From contig NZ_LAYY01000020.1 in NCBI RefSeq assembly GCF_000986785.1, positions 1-58,305 on the forward strand: a stretch of 58,305 nucleotides of DNA. The letters are read 5' to 3'. This document shows positions 34,985-43,613 of this stretch, piece by piece. This DNA is from Mesobacillus campisalis. GTDB taxonomy: Bacteria; Bacillota; Bacilli; Bacillales; Cytobacillaceae. The notes below the pieces were generated by a model, which was not told where the DNA came from, did not search any database, and was given only the letters and a program-made list of their open reading frames with translations. Numbering within the stretch: the first letter of the stretch is position 1; each line of letters starts with the position of its first letter. The translations under genes were made by a program, and so were the position numbers.

Positions 34985-35036
34985 GCTTTCACCTCATGGC
35001 AAGAGAGTAACCTACTGGATAGGCTACTCTTTATTT

Positions 35037-36035
35037 TTATTTAATCATTCCATTGCTTCTCATTACTTGTTCATTTATCTTATATCTCTCCTCAATTATT
35101 TTCTTAAATTCCTCTGGGCCATTATAAAAAGGTTGTGAACCCCCAGCCGTTATTTTCTCAATCACTTCAGGATCCTCCAATGCATTTTTAAATGCGTCCT
35201 GCAGGAAGCTTTTTTCATGTTCGGGCAGCCCTGGCGGAGCAATTAACCCAATCCATGAATCAGAAGCAACTTCCAGTCCAAGCTCATTTAGGGTAGGCGC
35301 ATCAATATCTTCTGTTCTTTCGGAAGCGATATTAAAGAGAACTTTCATCAATTCAAGATCGACTTGGGATGATGCCACAATTGTTCCATCGACATCACCA
35401 GCAAGCAGCCCTTGAACGGTCGGGCCAGTGCCGTCATAAGGAACCGTGATCATATCCAATCCAGCTTTATACTTGACTTCTTCCAATGCTAAATGACCGA
35501 TTGAACCAACCCCGGCAATCCCCGCCCGGAATTTTCCCGGATTCTTTTTAACATCTTCCAGCCATTCTTCAGCTGTATCCCATGGGGCATCTTTCTTTAC
35601 AACAAATAACTGTGGACCTGAAACCAGCGTAGCAATTTCTGTAAAACTGTCCCACTCGTAAGCCAAATCATCAGTATGCGTCTTAATGGCAAGACCTGTC
35701 TCCATTGCGACTGAAAGGGTATAGCCATCCGGCTTGGAATTATGCAAATAGGTTAAACCGACGGTAGAGGAACCACCCGGTCTGTTTTCAACTATCATCT
35801 TTACATTATTCGGGAGGTTTTTGCTAATCGCCTCTGCTAGAATACGAGCGTTCCGATCTGTTCCGCCACCCGGTTCATAAGGAGCAATAAGAGTAATATT
35901 TTTCTCGGGGTAATTGCTGGATTTCCCCTTACTTTCGGAGGCTGATGTTGCTTCAGTGGATGAATTATTACTTGAGCAAGCTGCTAATACTAATAAAAGA
36001 AATGTGACTAGTAGAAATAAAAATTTTCTTTTCAT
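35037..36035 (-). CDS. Tripartite tricarboxylate transporter binding lipoprotein (TctC)
   Basis: This 332-residue BUG-family solute receptor has lipobox LLVLAACSS, a Ser-rich linker, then the core YPEKNITLIAPYEPGGGTDRNARILAEAISKNL, VENRPGGSSTVGLTYLHNSKPDGYTL and VPYDGTGPTVQGLLAGDVDG. These loops usually hold a carboxylate-containing ligand. ATG 36035 follows AAAAAGGGGGAATTTACA. It is the first gene of the P5 operon, about 115 bases downstream of the promoter. Confidence 0.92.
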   Translation of the reverse strand: MKRKFLFLLVTFLLLVLAACSSNNSSTEATSASESKGKSSNYPEKNITLIAPYEPGGGTDRNARILAEAISKNLPNNVKMIVENRPGGSSTVGLTYLHNSKPDGYTLSVAMETGLAIKTHTDDLAYEWDSFTEIATLVSGPQLFVVKKDAPWDTAEEWLEDVKKNPGKFRAGIAGVGSIGHLALEEVKYKAGLDMITVPYDGTGPTVQGLLAGDVDGTIVASSQVDLELMKVLFNIASERTEDIDAPTLNELGLEVASDSWIGLIAPPGLPEHEKSFLQDAFKNALEDPEVIEKITAGGSQPFYNGPEEFKKIIEERYKINEQVMRSNGMIK

Positions 36036-36149
36036 TGTAAATTCCCCCTTTTTGCTCTATTAGTTCATTTTTCCTTTCTGTTAACCTGCTTATTAAGTCC
36101 CCCACTCCTTTCGATTTGGTATCTCTTTAATTCTTCTTATCTAAATACT

Positions 36150-36165
36150 TGCAATAATTGTGCCA
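36150..36165 (-). promoter_or_regulatory. Sigma-54 promoter P5 (tct-ligase operon)
   Basis: TGGCACAATTATTGCA on the minus strand fits -24/-12 exactly and resembles P4 except for one base. Confidence 0.88.
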
Positions 36166-36260
36166 GTTCATAAAGAAACAACTTTAATCCTTTATTACCA
36201 GCAACTTGTTCCACCAGAGACCACTATTATCATTTTTATCCCCACACAAAAGTTTGTTTT

Positions 36261-36298
36261 TGTTTCAATACTGAGTTATTCGTTTCATAAATGAAGCG
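36261..36298. promoter_or_regulatory. Paired activator sites for P5
   Basis: TGTTTCAATACTGAGTTA (36261-36278) and CGTTTCATAAATGAAGCG (36281-36298, one mismatch from a perfect palindrome) begin exactly 20 bases apart. They lie 96-133 bases upstream of P5. Confidence 0.6.
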
Positions 36299-36385
36299 TT
36301 TTCATAATTTGTATTTATGCGCACGAAGGAGCAGATTTAAGAAAGGGTATTTTTGATGTGACAGTCGGACAACCACTTTTATAAG

Positions 36386-36424
36386 CAAAAGAGCACCCTC
36401 CATATCCGGGTGCTCTGCCTTTAG
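36386..36424 (-). terminator. Terminator after the acetamidase gene
   Basis: Arms AGAGCACCC 36390-36398 and GGGTGCTCT 36408-36416 are followed on the minus strand by TTTTGCTT. Confidence 0.65.
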
Positions 36425-36642
36425 TCTTAATGCATTTTTATTACCAACTAATGAACGAACCATGAGTCTCTTGTCATTAGGTTGCTGTATCACCAGCCAA
36501 CTTTATTCATGGTTTACCGTCTTTAAGGTCGGATTTTAACCATCTTTCAGCTTCTTCTTTATAAATCCCGTTTTTTCCTATCCATCGCCTTATTGTATTC
36601 ATCTAAATATACTTTCTCTGCATTTTCATCTAAAACCCTGCG

Positions 36643-37704
36643 TCATTTGGACTTAAAAGCATTCTTTGGTATTTTCACATGGATGCCTTTATTGCCGTTG
36701 ACCACTTGTGTGATCATGAAGTCTGCTCCGACACTCAGGAACGAATAGGCATCATGTTTTTTCAGACCCCCTATTTCCTGAAGGAAACTAATTGATTCAA
36801 GGGAGCCGGTGCGTACGGCTTCCTCTAGGTCTTTATGGAAGGCGTGGATCATCCAGTGTTCCTCTGTTTCAAGAATCGGCAATCGGTATGAAAGGTCTTT
36901 CCGTACCGTGACACGAATCAGGCAATTGACGGAGGCTTCCACTGCCGTGCCTGTCAGCTCGCTGTTTCCCTGAGCGAGATGGGCATCGCCGAGTGAAAGG
37001 AGGGAACCCTCTGTCTGGACAGGATAATACATCGTTGTTCCCTTCGCAATCTGCCAGTTATCGATATTTCCGCCATGGATATCCGGAGGAGTTGTATCAA
37101 TGGGCCCCTCTTCGGCAGGAGCAACTCCGATTGTGCCGACATGGATTCTCGCTGGAATCTGAATTCCCGGAAGAGCCTCCGTCCGTTCGGTATCTTCTGG
37201 GTGGACCATGCCCCCTGGAATTTCATACTTTCCGGGATAGTGATACGAAAATTTGGCGGTCACCCATTCGTTAGCGTCATCGATTTCATAAATCCTCACC
37301 CGCTCGTTTTCATCGAACTCCTCAAACAGGTAGCCCCACGCTGCACCAACATTCGCTCCATATCGGAGACGGGGTTCCAGATCCAGAATCTGAACTTCAA
37401 GAATATCCCCCGGCTCCGCCCCTGCGACATGGATCGGTCCTGTCATGAGATGCGGACCCGGCTTGCGATTTTCTTCAGGTATGCTGTCATAAATCTCCTT
37501 GATACCATCATCCATCATTAAGTCAGGAGCATCTCCGGCATGATGGGTCACCGTTTCCACATAAACGACATCCCCGGAATCCACTTCAAGCGCCGGGTTT
37601 AGTTTTTTGTCAAAATAGCCCCAGTGAACCGTTTCGGGCGTTGCTCTTAGCGTATGGAATCTAGCGTTTTTTATATCAGACAGGGGTGAAGTCCTGTATT
37701 TCAT
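36643..37704 (-). CDS. Acetamidase/formamidase family protein
   Basis: This 353-residue beta-sandwich amidohydrolase of the FmdA/AmdA family cleaves short amides to acid and ammonia. Recognisable parts are VHWGYFDKKLNPALEVDSGDVVYVET, GPIHVAGAEPGDILEVQILDL, GMVHPEDT, PPDIHGGNIDNWQI and LLSLGDAHLAQGNSELTGTAVE, which supply the metal site residues. ATG 37704 follows TGGAGGAGGAATTAATTTA, so the ten extra residues of the longer frame are not used. The gene is monocistronic and outside the predicted sigma-54 regulon: no -24/-12 element is seen upstream. Confidence 0.9.
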   Translation of the reverse strand: MKYRTSPLSDIKNARFHTLRATPETVHWGYFDKKLNPALEVDSGDVVYVETVTHHAGDAPDLMMDDGIKEIYDSIPEENRKPGPHLMTGPIHVAGAEPGDILEVQILDLEPRLRYGANVGAAWGYLFEEFDENERVRIYEIDDANEWVTAKFSYHYPGKYEIPGGMVHPEDTERTEALPGIQIPARIHVGTIGVAPAEEGPIDTTPPDIHGGNIDNWQIAKGTTMYYPVQTEGSLLSLGDAHLAQGNSELTGTAVEASVNCLIRVTVRKDLSYRLPILETEEHWMIHAFHKDLEEAVRTGSLESISFLQEIGGLKKHDAYSFLSVGADFMITQVVNGNKGIHVKIPKNAFKSK

Positions 37705-37839
37705 TAAATTAATTCCTCCTCCAATTAAAAGCATCTTTTAAACCAATTTCCTTGATTGGCACCCAATAAACACATGGAAACGTTCTTTTTAAAGTCCATG
37801 TAAAAAAATGCTGAAGGAGAAAATCAATATATTGATTAC

Positions 37840-37868
37840 AAAAAAGCATTGAGTCCTTCAATGCTTAT
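37840..37868 (-). terminator. Hairpin with U-tract upstream of the acetamidase gene
   Basis: Arms AAGCATTGA 37844-37852 and TCAATGCTT 37858-37866 are followed on the minus strand by six T. It would stop leftward transcription entering from the 38-kb region. Confidence 0.65.
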
Positions 37869-37975
37869 ATTCGTCAAAGTCGGTTCTTTAAAAAAACCTA
37901 GTGTTTTTATAGGAATAGTGTTATATAATAATTTCTATAAACAACAAGTATCTTACAAAAAGATGGTGCCCTTAG

Positions 37976-38122
37976 ATGAGTGATGAAAAAGTTATTTATA
38001 ATGGAAAGCTTTACACAGTAATTTTTAAATACAGCTCCGGCTATTGGGAAATAAAAGCACAAGATAGCCTATTTATTGTCGAACTAGTTCATGAATCAGA
38101 AGTTCAAAAAGTGACTAAATAA
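37976..38122 (+). CDS. Small conserved-looking protein of 48 residues
   Basis: The frame starts at ATG 37976 (weak GATGGTG upstream) and reads MSDEKVIYNGKLYTVIFKY, then SSGYWEIKAQDSLFIVELVH and a short Glu/Val/Lys tail. It has alternating hydrophobic residues suggestive of a small beta-sheet protein. No signal or membrane segment. The codon pattern and clean strand of polar/nonpolar residues argue for a real gene. Function unknown. Confidence 0.5.
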   Translation: MSDEKVIYNGKLYTVIFKYSSGYWEIKAQDSLFIVELVHESEVQKVTK

Positions 38123-38249
38123 TTTTTGTATCGTAAATAGGTTTGTTCATTCAATGAATAACTGAGCTTAATAATCACCTTCCTCTTCTTCATTGCTGCC
38201 TTTTTTTGATTATCGTTTGAGAAGTAAACCGTTTTATTCCTTATTTATT

Positions 38250-38387
38250 TCAAACCTTTTTTAAAAGCTCCTCCTTTACCCTTTCTTTATAATCGGCATT
38301 TTCCTTAGTAAATTTAATTTGAAGGCTCTTCGTTAATCTTTCGTAGGTCCTCAGCAATTCCTCATTTGTTAATTTTTTCAAATCCAT
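38250..38387 (-). CDS. Small charged helical protein of 45 residues
   Basis: From ATG 38387 (GGGGGTATTTA upstream) the frame reads MDLKKLTNEELLRTYERLTK followed by SLQIKFTKENADYKERVKEE and a Leu/Lys end. It is strongly helical and charged, like many short Bacillus hypothetical proteins. It is convergent with the 48-residue gene. Function unknown. Confidence 0.5.
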   Translation of the reverse strand: MDLKKLTNEELLRTYERLTKSLQIKFTKENADYKERVKEELLKKV

Positions 38388-38710
38388 TAAATACCCCCAT
38401 TTCACAATTTTGTGTCTTCAAATCCACGAAGTTTCATCCAGGATATGGGTCATATAAAAGCACGATGAAAATGGTCATCTCTTCAGATTATTCATGCTGT
38501 TGGGGGGTTATTACTTCGTTAAATTACTCCTTTAGGCTTTCACCCCATACCCCGATTCAGTAAAAATCCTCCTATTTCGCTTAACGCCAGAACACGTTGG
38601 CTAATGGGTGAGGATGAGAATGAACTATTAGTAAATAGCATTTTGGGTAACGCTATGTTAGCATGAACGAAAATAATGAAAGAGGAAGTAAACGCTTGTG
38701 AACGACAAAA
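38388..38710. other. Gene-free AT-rich stretch
   Basis: I see no supported gene, RNA or repeat here. GAGGAAGTAAACGCTTGTG near 38682-38700 may be the ribosome site and start of the truncated nuclease gene that follows. Confidence 0.3.
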
Positions 38711-38985
38711 CCTCCAAAACCCAATGTTACTATCACAAAACAGAAGAATCCTGAATTAAACAATATTTATGGGTTCACTGATTTTCATCTTATCCCAAGA
38801 GATAATGGTGGAATTTTTATGTTCTATAATCAGAATAAAGAGCCGCTGTTTGTTGGAAAGGCGAGAAAATTGAGGCCGAGAATAAAAAAACATTTTGAGG
38901 ATACGGTTTCTCCAATTAAGATGCATAGAGATGAAGTAACTAAAATCGAGGTTTGTGTGGTTGTTGATCCTGTCCATCGGGAATA
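38699..38985 (+). pseudogene. GIY-YIG nuclease-like fragment, truncated
   Basis: The frame from about 38710 reads PKPNVTITKQKNPELNNIYG, then GGIFMFYNQNKEPLFVGKAR and KLRPRIKKHFEDTV, the start of a UvrC-like GIY-YIG domain (here GIF-YN instead of GIY). It ends at a stop after VVVDPVHRE, before the catalytic Glu region expected in a complete domain. The upstream end is also disrupted: the best start, GTG 38699, is in a different frame. It abuts the broken rluF-like gene. I read it as a decayed gene. Confidence 0.6.
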
Positions 38986-38997
38986 ACCCTGAAGTTT

Positions 38998-39709
38998 TCA
39001 CCATTCCTTCGGTTCATAGTTCAGGTCTCTGAATAATTGGGCGGGAGGTTTCCGAGATGGATGTTCATGATCCGTGTGCGTTGCAGCCGGTAAACCTCAT
39101 AGCCTAACGCTTCGCACATGCGGCGAATTTGGCGATTCAGCCCTTGAGTCAAAATTATTTCAAACTCAAATTTTGATAAAGGCGTTACTTTGCATGGAAG
39201 GGTTTTTGTTCCCAGGATTCTGACTCCTTCCGACATCTGCTTCACAAACTCGGGAGTAATCGGCTTGTCTAGGAAACGATATATTCTTTTTCATGTTTAT
39301 GTTCTGCTCGCAGGATTTCATTTACGATATCGCCATCGTTTGTTAAAAGGATCAAGCCTTCAGAATCTTTATCCAGCCGGCCGATATTAAAAATCCTTAA
39401 TGGATGGTTGACTAAATCGACGATATTTCCTTTTACATTCTTCTCTGTTGTACTGGTAATTCCTACAGGTTTATTCAAAGCGATATAGAGATGATTTCTG
39501 GCCACCCTGACAGGTGCTCCACTTACCAGTACATCATCCCCAGGATTTACCTGGTCGCCTATTTGATCCCGTTTGCCATTGATGGTGACTCTTCCTTCAC
39601 TAATTAATTTATCAGCGCCCCGCCTGGATGCTTTTCCAGCTTCACTTAGGTATATTTTGATTCGAATCGTAATCACAACCATGAAAAAAATGTTTAAGCT
39701 GCTGGGCAT
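38998..39709 (-). pseudogene. rluF: 23S rRNA pseudouridine synthase RluF-like, frameshifted
   Basis: The first part (to 39269) has the S4 domain [19 protein letters not shown] and the catalytic [10 protein letters not shown]. It then hits a stop right after EYIVS. The next frame continues [20 protein letters not shown] and [15 protein letters not shown] to a second early stop at 39021. A third frame adds [11 protein letters not shown] and a stop at 38998. Two single-base losses, near 39270 and near 39030, would explain this. The start is also unclear, since the usual MRINKY is replaced by IRIKIY. An intact enzyme would modify U2604 of 23S rRNA. Confidence 0.8.
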
Positions 39710-40247
39710 AGGACCTTGGAATATGTTTTATTATGGACTGACCCTACTGTTGGGACTGACGATTGGCTCTTGGTCGATCATTATTGGCTTCCTGTTGTTA
39801 ACCGCTTTTGCCATAATCACGAAAAAACTGCCTAAAATTGGCGTTTTTTTAAATATGCTGCTGCTTGGGCTTTTCATTGATTTATTTATTTGGCTACTGC
39901 CAAGTATTGATAGTGTAGTAGGGGCTGTGATTTCTTTTATTCTTGGCCTTGTTTTAATTGGATATGGAATCGGGCTTTATGTATCAGCTGACCTGGGTTA
40001 GGGACCGCGTGACAGCATGATGATCATGATCGCTGAGAAAACGGGATGGAGCATCCAATGGGTCCGAAATGGGATGGAACTTTTTGTACTCATATTGGGC
40101 TGGATGCTGGGAGGACCTATCGGCATTGGAACCATCTTTATTGCCTTTTTCATGGGACATTTTGTCGGTTTTTCCTTACCGCAATGCAAAGGACTGCTTG
40201 AGTACTTTCTTGATAAAAAAGAGCACAAAAAGCTGACCTTCCCTTAA
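39681..40247 (+). pseudogene. YczE/YitT-like membrane protein with in-frame stop
   Basis: The frame encodes a five-segment membrane protein ([19 protein letters not shown], then GLYVSADLG and GPRDSMMIMIAEKTGWSIQW). A TAG at 39999-40001 interrupts the conserved motif ADLG-x-GPRDS, where x is normally Ala. Sense continues in the same frame to 40247 with KTGWSIQWVRNGME and LGGPIGIGTIF. A nonsense change is the simplest reading, so the product would be cut at about 106 residues. It diverges from the broken rluF-like gene. Function of the family is unknown. Confidence 0.75.
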
Positions 40248-40517
40248 TTTGGGGTCAGCACATTTGGGCTTACTCTTCTTTATGGAAAGCACTTAATGTT
40301 ATTATAAGCACAGACATCCTCCAATATTAGGAAGTTTAGGGGTTAAGGCTCATTATTAAACACAAAAAGAAAAACAATATTTTTTCTTACAGAAATGATG
40401 TTCTTCTTTTTTAAACTTATACTTCCTACATTTTCATTGGATTTTCACTAAAATCTTTTTATTTACTTTTGATGAAAACAGAGGATTGGTTTTAGATTGT
40501 TTTGGCAGCTACAAAAC

Positions 40518-40775
40518 TTATAGCCCTGAAGCTAATAAGGATTCATCCTTTAGTTTATATGTAAAATGAATGAATTCCTCCAGATCCTCCTGGTCTATTA
40601 CCTGTTCAAAGTCACATGGTTTTCCTAAGGTAATTCCCCTTTGGCTAGCAACTGAAATCATTAAACCTAACTCATAATACATATTTTTCGATAATAATCC
40701 TTTTTCAATGTTCTTCACTATTTCATTGAAAAAAGCAACCAAAAGGTCAGTAGGTAACTTTTAATAAAACTCCAT
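40518..40775 (-). pseudogene. Small hypothetical gene with stop at codon 5
   Basis: ATG 40775 has an excellent ribosome site (AAGGGGAGATGTAAATC), but reads MEFY then TAA at 40763-40761. The same frame continues KLPTDLLVAFFNEIVKNIEK and on to EDLEEFIHFTYKLKDESLLA for 75 more codons. A single C-to-T change (CAA to TAA) would account for it. A TTG at 40742 could restart translation without a good ribosome site. I do not recognise the protein. Confidence 0.55.
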
Positions 40776-41056
40776 GATTTACATCTCCCCTTTTAAACCT
40801 TTAAAAAAATCGATTCCCTTTTTCCCCATTATAAATAAGCGATTGTAGATGTTTGTCGATTTAATTGAACTTTTACAAACATTTTACCAGTCATTTATCT
40901 TTCTTCATGTTAGGAATTTTGACAGCTGATCCTTTATCATATTTACAAAAGGTCATTATATCTTTAGAAAAATCATCCTTAGTCTAATCTAATATCGGCT
41001 CACCATACACCACTACAATGACGGCTACTACCACCGTTCCCACTTATTATCATAAT

Positions 41057-41070
41057 TGTAAACGCTTACA
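41057..41070. promoter_or_regulatory. Perfect cre-like sequence (CcpA site)
   Basis: TGTAAACGCTTACA fits the catabolite-responsive-element consensus. It lies in a gene-poor stretch about 280 bases upstream of the 40775 gene, so its target is unclear. Confidence 0.45.
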
Positions 41071-41155
41071 ATTTTAAGTGGATATTTTTTACAACTAGCA
41101 AAAGCACTTTAGGATTACCGGATCCCCTGTTGATTTTCTTCTGAACATTCATTAG

Positions 41156-41281
41156 CTAGAGGATAAAACATTTTTTTATTTCAATGGCATTAATCGTTTG
41201 CCTGTTCACATTACATTTTTCAGCCAATTTCCCTTGTGAAAGACCATTTTTTTCTCGGTATTGCTTAATTCTATTTTCCAT
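41156..41281 (-). pseudogene. Truncated Xre-family HTH regulator
   Basis: From ATG 41281 the frame reads MENRIKQYREKNGLSQGKLA then EKCNVNRQTINAIE, a complete Cro/C1 HTH like that of the small YozG-type repressors. After INAIE the usual NNKYDPTL continuation is missing and the frame stops after IKKCFIL, giving 41 residues instead of about 65. It looks like a 3' truncated gene. Confidence 0.65.
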
Positions 41282-41836
41282 AGCACTATCCACCTTTAGA
41301 ATTTTAAGCAGTAAAACATCTTTTACACCTTATATGTCTTTTTACTTCTTACTATTATCAATACAACAACCAATCCTTTTAAATGACTGAGCTCTTCTCT
41401 TTCCTGCACTAAAAATATATTCTAAAGCCCCTGTTTTACTCAGCAACAAATGTGAATTACAGAAGAAAAGGCTGATAAATTTTCATCTAAAAGTGAACTC
41501 AGCATCCACTTTCAAATTGAAGTTGTTAAGAAACAATTATTTCAAATAAATTTGCATAAAAACATTATTATTAGCATAAGACCAAACAGTATTTTCATTA
41601 AGGAATCCAACAAAAAAGTGCGTTGATCACTTGGATCGACGCACCCTTTCGTATCATAAGGTTAGCCGGATATTTCTGGTTGACCCTATTTTATATGGTT
41701 TTATCATTACCGTAGCCGGGGCAAACAGAAGCGCCTGCGGGATTTAATCTCGTCAAGGAAAAAGCAGAAAAACATAGGTTAATATAGCTTGGACAACGGA
41801 TAAACCTGCAGCCCAAAGCGCCCTTCTGTATTTTTG
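41282..41836. other. Gene-free stretch before the CocE gene
   Basis: About 550 AT-rich bases hold the terminator of the PHA/hydrolase operon at 41611-41646 and nothing else I can support. Confidence 0.4.
41611..41646 (-). terminator. Terminator of the SDR-ligase-MFS-pha-hydrolase operon
   Basis: Arms GTGCGTTGATC 41618-41628 and GATCGACGCAC 41634-41644 (one G-T mismatch) are followed on the minus strand by six T. Confidence 0.82.
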
Positions 41837-43561
41837 CTATGGAATGACCGGCAATAGGATATGCGAGGGATACTTTTCACTATGATAGATTTTTTGGGTA
41901 GCAGCGATCATTTCTTTACTGTCTTTCCCCGATTCCCCTGTATTAAGATTCCGGTCAAAACGCGGGAAATTGCTGCTTGAGATTTCTACACGAAGCTTAT
42001 GGCCTTTTTTAAACACATTGCTCGTTGCCAGCAAGTCGATTTCATAGCGATAAACTTCATTTGGGGTAATGAGCGATGGCGGCTGATTATTCTCCCGGTA
42101 TTTGGCGCGGATAATCCCGTCTGCAATGTTGATGGCTTTCCCATTCGAATGAACATCGACGAGCTTTGCCGTAAAGTCGGTGTCAACAGCAGAGCTTGAG
42201 GCATAAAGGATGACCTTCACAGGCCCGGTTACTTCCAAATCCTCTGTCAATAACCCACTACAGTAGACCAATACATCCTCCCGCTCCTCAATATATTGTT
42301 GGTCAATTGGGCCCCTTGGGTAATTCGCAGGCAATAAATGGTTCCCTCCCAGAGTCGGAACGGGATTGGCCGGGTCGTATACATAAGTGTCGAAATTCTC
42401 GTCCTGCGGCATGTTAATCGATAAGCTGCCATCGCCATTCTTTGTATTGGCCTTCCCGTTACTCTCGAAATAATACGGAGTATAAACGGTCCGTTGTAAT
42501 GGCCACTCCTGTTCGCTGCGCCATTTATTCTCACCCATGACAAAGATTTTCACTGGAGCCTCATCGATAATCCCATTCTGAATTCCTTTTAACCAATAAT
42601 CAAACCACTGTAATTGCAGGCTCGTTAAATCGGTTTTCATATCAAGCAGCAAACTTGATGCGCTTAATCCGAAATTCAATTCTCCGACCTGCGGGGCAAA
42701 ACCCGCATGGGCCCAAGGGCCAATCATCAGCTTTGTATGGTTTTTGTGTTTCCAGGTTTCATAGTGTTCGAGGTCCTGGCCTAATAATAGGTCGTACCAG
42801 CCGGCAAGGCCAAACACAGGAACATTGAACCTTGCCGCCTTTTCCTTCAGCCCGATTTCCTGATGGAATTCATCGCGCATCTCGTGTTCCAAAATATCGT
42901 GAACAAACGAAGCGAAGCCATCACCAAGTTTGAGCCACTCGCTGTCCTGTAGCGGTAACTGCTGAAATCCTGCCTCTTCAATATGGTCAATCGCATCCAC
43001 AAGCTGCATGAATTCCCGGCCAAAGTCTTCCTTCCCTTTTTTGGCCTTTACGACGGCATTAGGTCCAATCGTGGCTAACGACCATGAAATCAACAGACCC
43101 AGTTCGAGCGCGCCGCCTCGATACATGAACGCATCGGCTCCCCAAGTAATCGGAAAAATGGCTTTCAGGTGCGGTGGCTGCATGGCTGCCGCCTGAAATT
43201 GCGTCATTCCCTTATATGACAGGCCATACATCCCGACATTTCCATCACTGTAAGGCAAGGAGGCGGCCCATTCTACTGAATCAAACCCATCCTGATACTC
43301 ATTCTTATAAATGTAAAACGGCTCCCCCTCTGATTCGAACCTGCCGCGGACATCTTGAATAATGACAACATATCCCTGATGAGCGGCTGCAATGGGATCC
43401 AATACCATGGTTGTCAACGGAAGAAACGCCTTGTTATATGGTGTCCGTTGAAGCAATACAGGGTATTTTCCTTCCCCCTGAGGCCGGAAGACATCTGCGT
43501 ATAGAATTGTTCCGTCTTTCATAACGGCCGGCACATTCTTTTCGTGAATGATACTGCTCAA
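41837..43561 (-). CDS. CocE/NonD-family alpha/beta hydrolase
   Basis: This serine hydrolase has about 574 residues: an alpha/beta hydrolase domain with nucleophile in GMYGLSYKGMTQ, DVRGRFESEG, and a C-terminal jelly-roll domain (PVKVILYASSSAVDTDFTAKLVDV). Members cleave acyl esters or amides such as cocaine or glutaryl-7-ACA, or Xaa-Pro peptides. I favour the start TTG 43561 (MSSIIHEKNVPAVMKDG) because AAGGAAGGAGAG lies 8 bases before it; ATG 43606 would add 15 residues. It is last in the P6 operon after the M20 peptidase and may release the acid or amine that the other enzymes use. Confidence 0.87.
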   Translation of the reverse strand: MSSIIHEKNVPAVMKDGTILYADVFRPQGEGKYPVLLQRTPYNKAFLPLTTMVLDPIAAAHQGYVVIIQDVRGRFESEGEPFYIYKNEYQDGFDSVEWAASLPYSDGNVGMYGLSYKGMTQFQAAAMQPPHLKAIFPITWGADAFMYRGGALELGLLISWSLATIGPNAVVKAKKGKEDFGREFMQLVDAIDHIEEAGFQQLPLQDSEWLKLGDGFASFVHDILEHEMRDEFHQEIGLKEKAARFNVPVFGLAGWYDLLLGQDLEHYETWKHKNHTKLMIGPWAHAGFAPQVGELNFGLSASSLLLDMKTDLTSLQLQWFDYWLKGIQNGIIDEAPVKIFVMGENKWRSEQEWPLQRTVYTPYYFESNGKANTKNGDGSLSINMPQDENFDTYVYDPANPVPTLGGNHLLPANYPRGPIDQQYIEEREDVLVYCSGLLTEDLEVTGPVKVILYASSSAVDTDFTAKLVDVHSNGKAINIADGIIRAKYRENNQPPSLITPNEVYRYEIDLLATSNVFKKGHKLRVEISSSNFPRFDRNLNTGESGKDSKEMIAATQKIYHSEKYPSHILLPVIP

Positions 43562-43613
43562 AAGAATCTCTCCTTCCTTAGCTACCGTAATTTCTTCCCC
43601 TACCATTCAAATG

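Larger units (their letters stand above)
36036..36642. other. Control region of the tct operon plus acetamidase tail
   Basis: It holds promoter P5, two activator sites and the terminator of the acetamidase gene. Between 36425 and 36642 a minus-strand frame reads IRRWIGKNGIYKEEAERWL and ends in a stop, but has no start or ribosome site; it may be a gene remnant. Confidence 0.4.

Noticed and set aside
36302-36493. 63-codon minus-strand reading frame
   Set aside because: It spans the acetamidase terminator hairpin, has no ribosome site and shows no domain; it is probably chance.
37758-37773. TGGCACCCAATAAACA resembling a sigma-54 -24 box upstream of the acetamidase gene
   Set aside because: It is on the plus strand and lacks the -12 TTGC element, so it does not fit GG-N10-GC and points away from the gene.
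38688-38701. cre-like AGTAAACGCTTGTG
   Set aside because: Too many departures from the CcpA consensus (no TG start, broken right half), and it overlaps a likely ribosome site.
40229-40256. Possible terminator after the YczE-like gene (GCTGACC / GGTCAGC)
   Set aside because: The stem is followed by ACATTTGGG, not a T-run, so termination is not supported.
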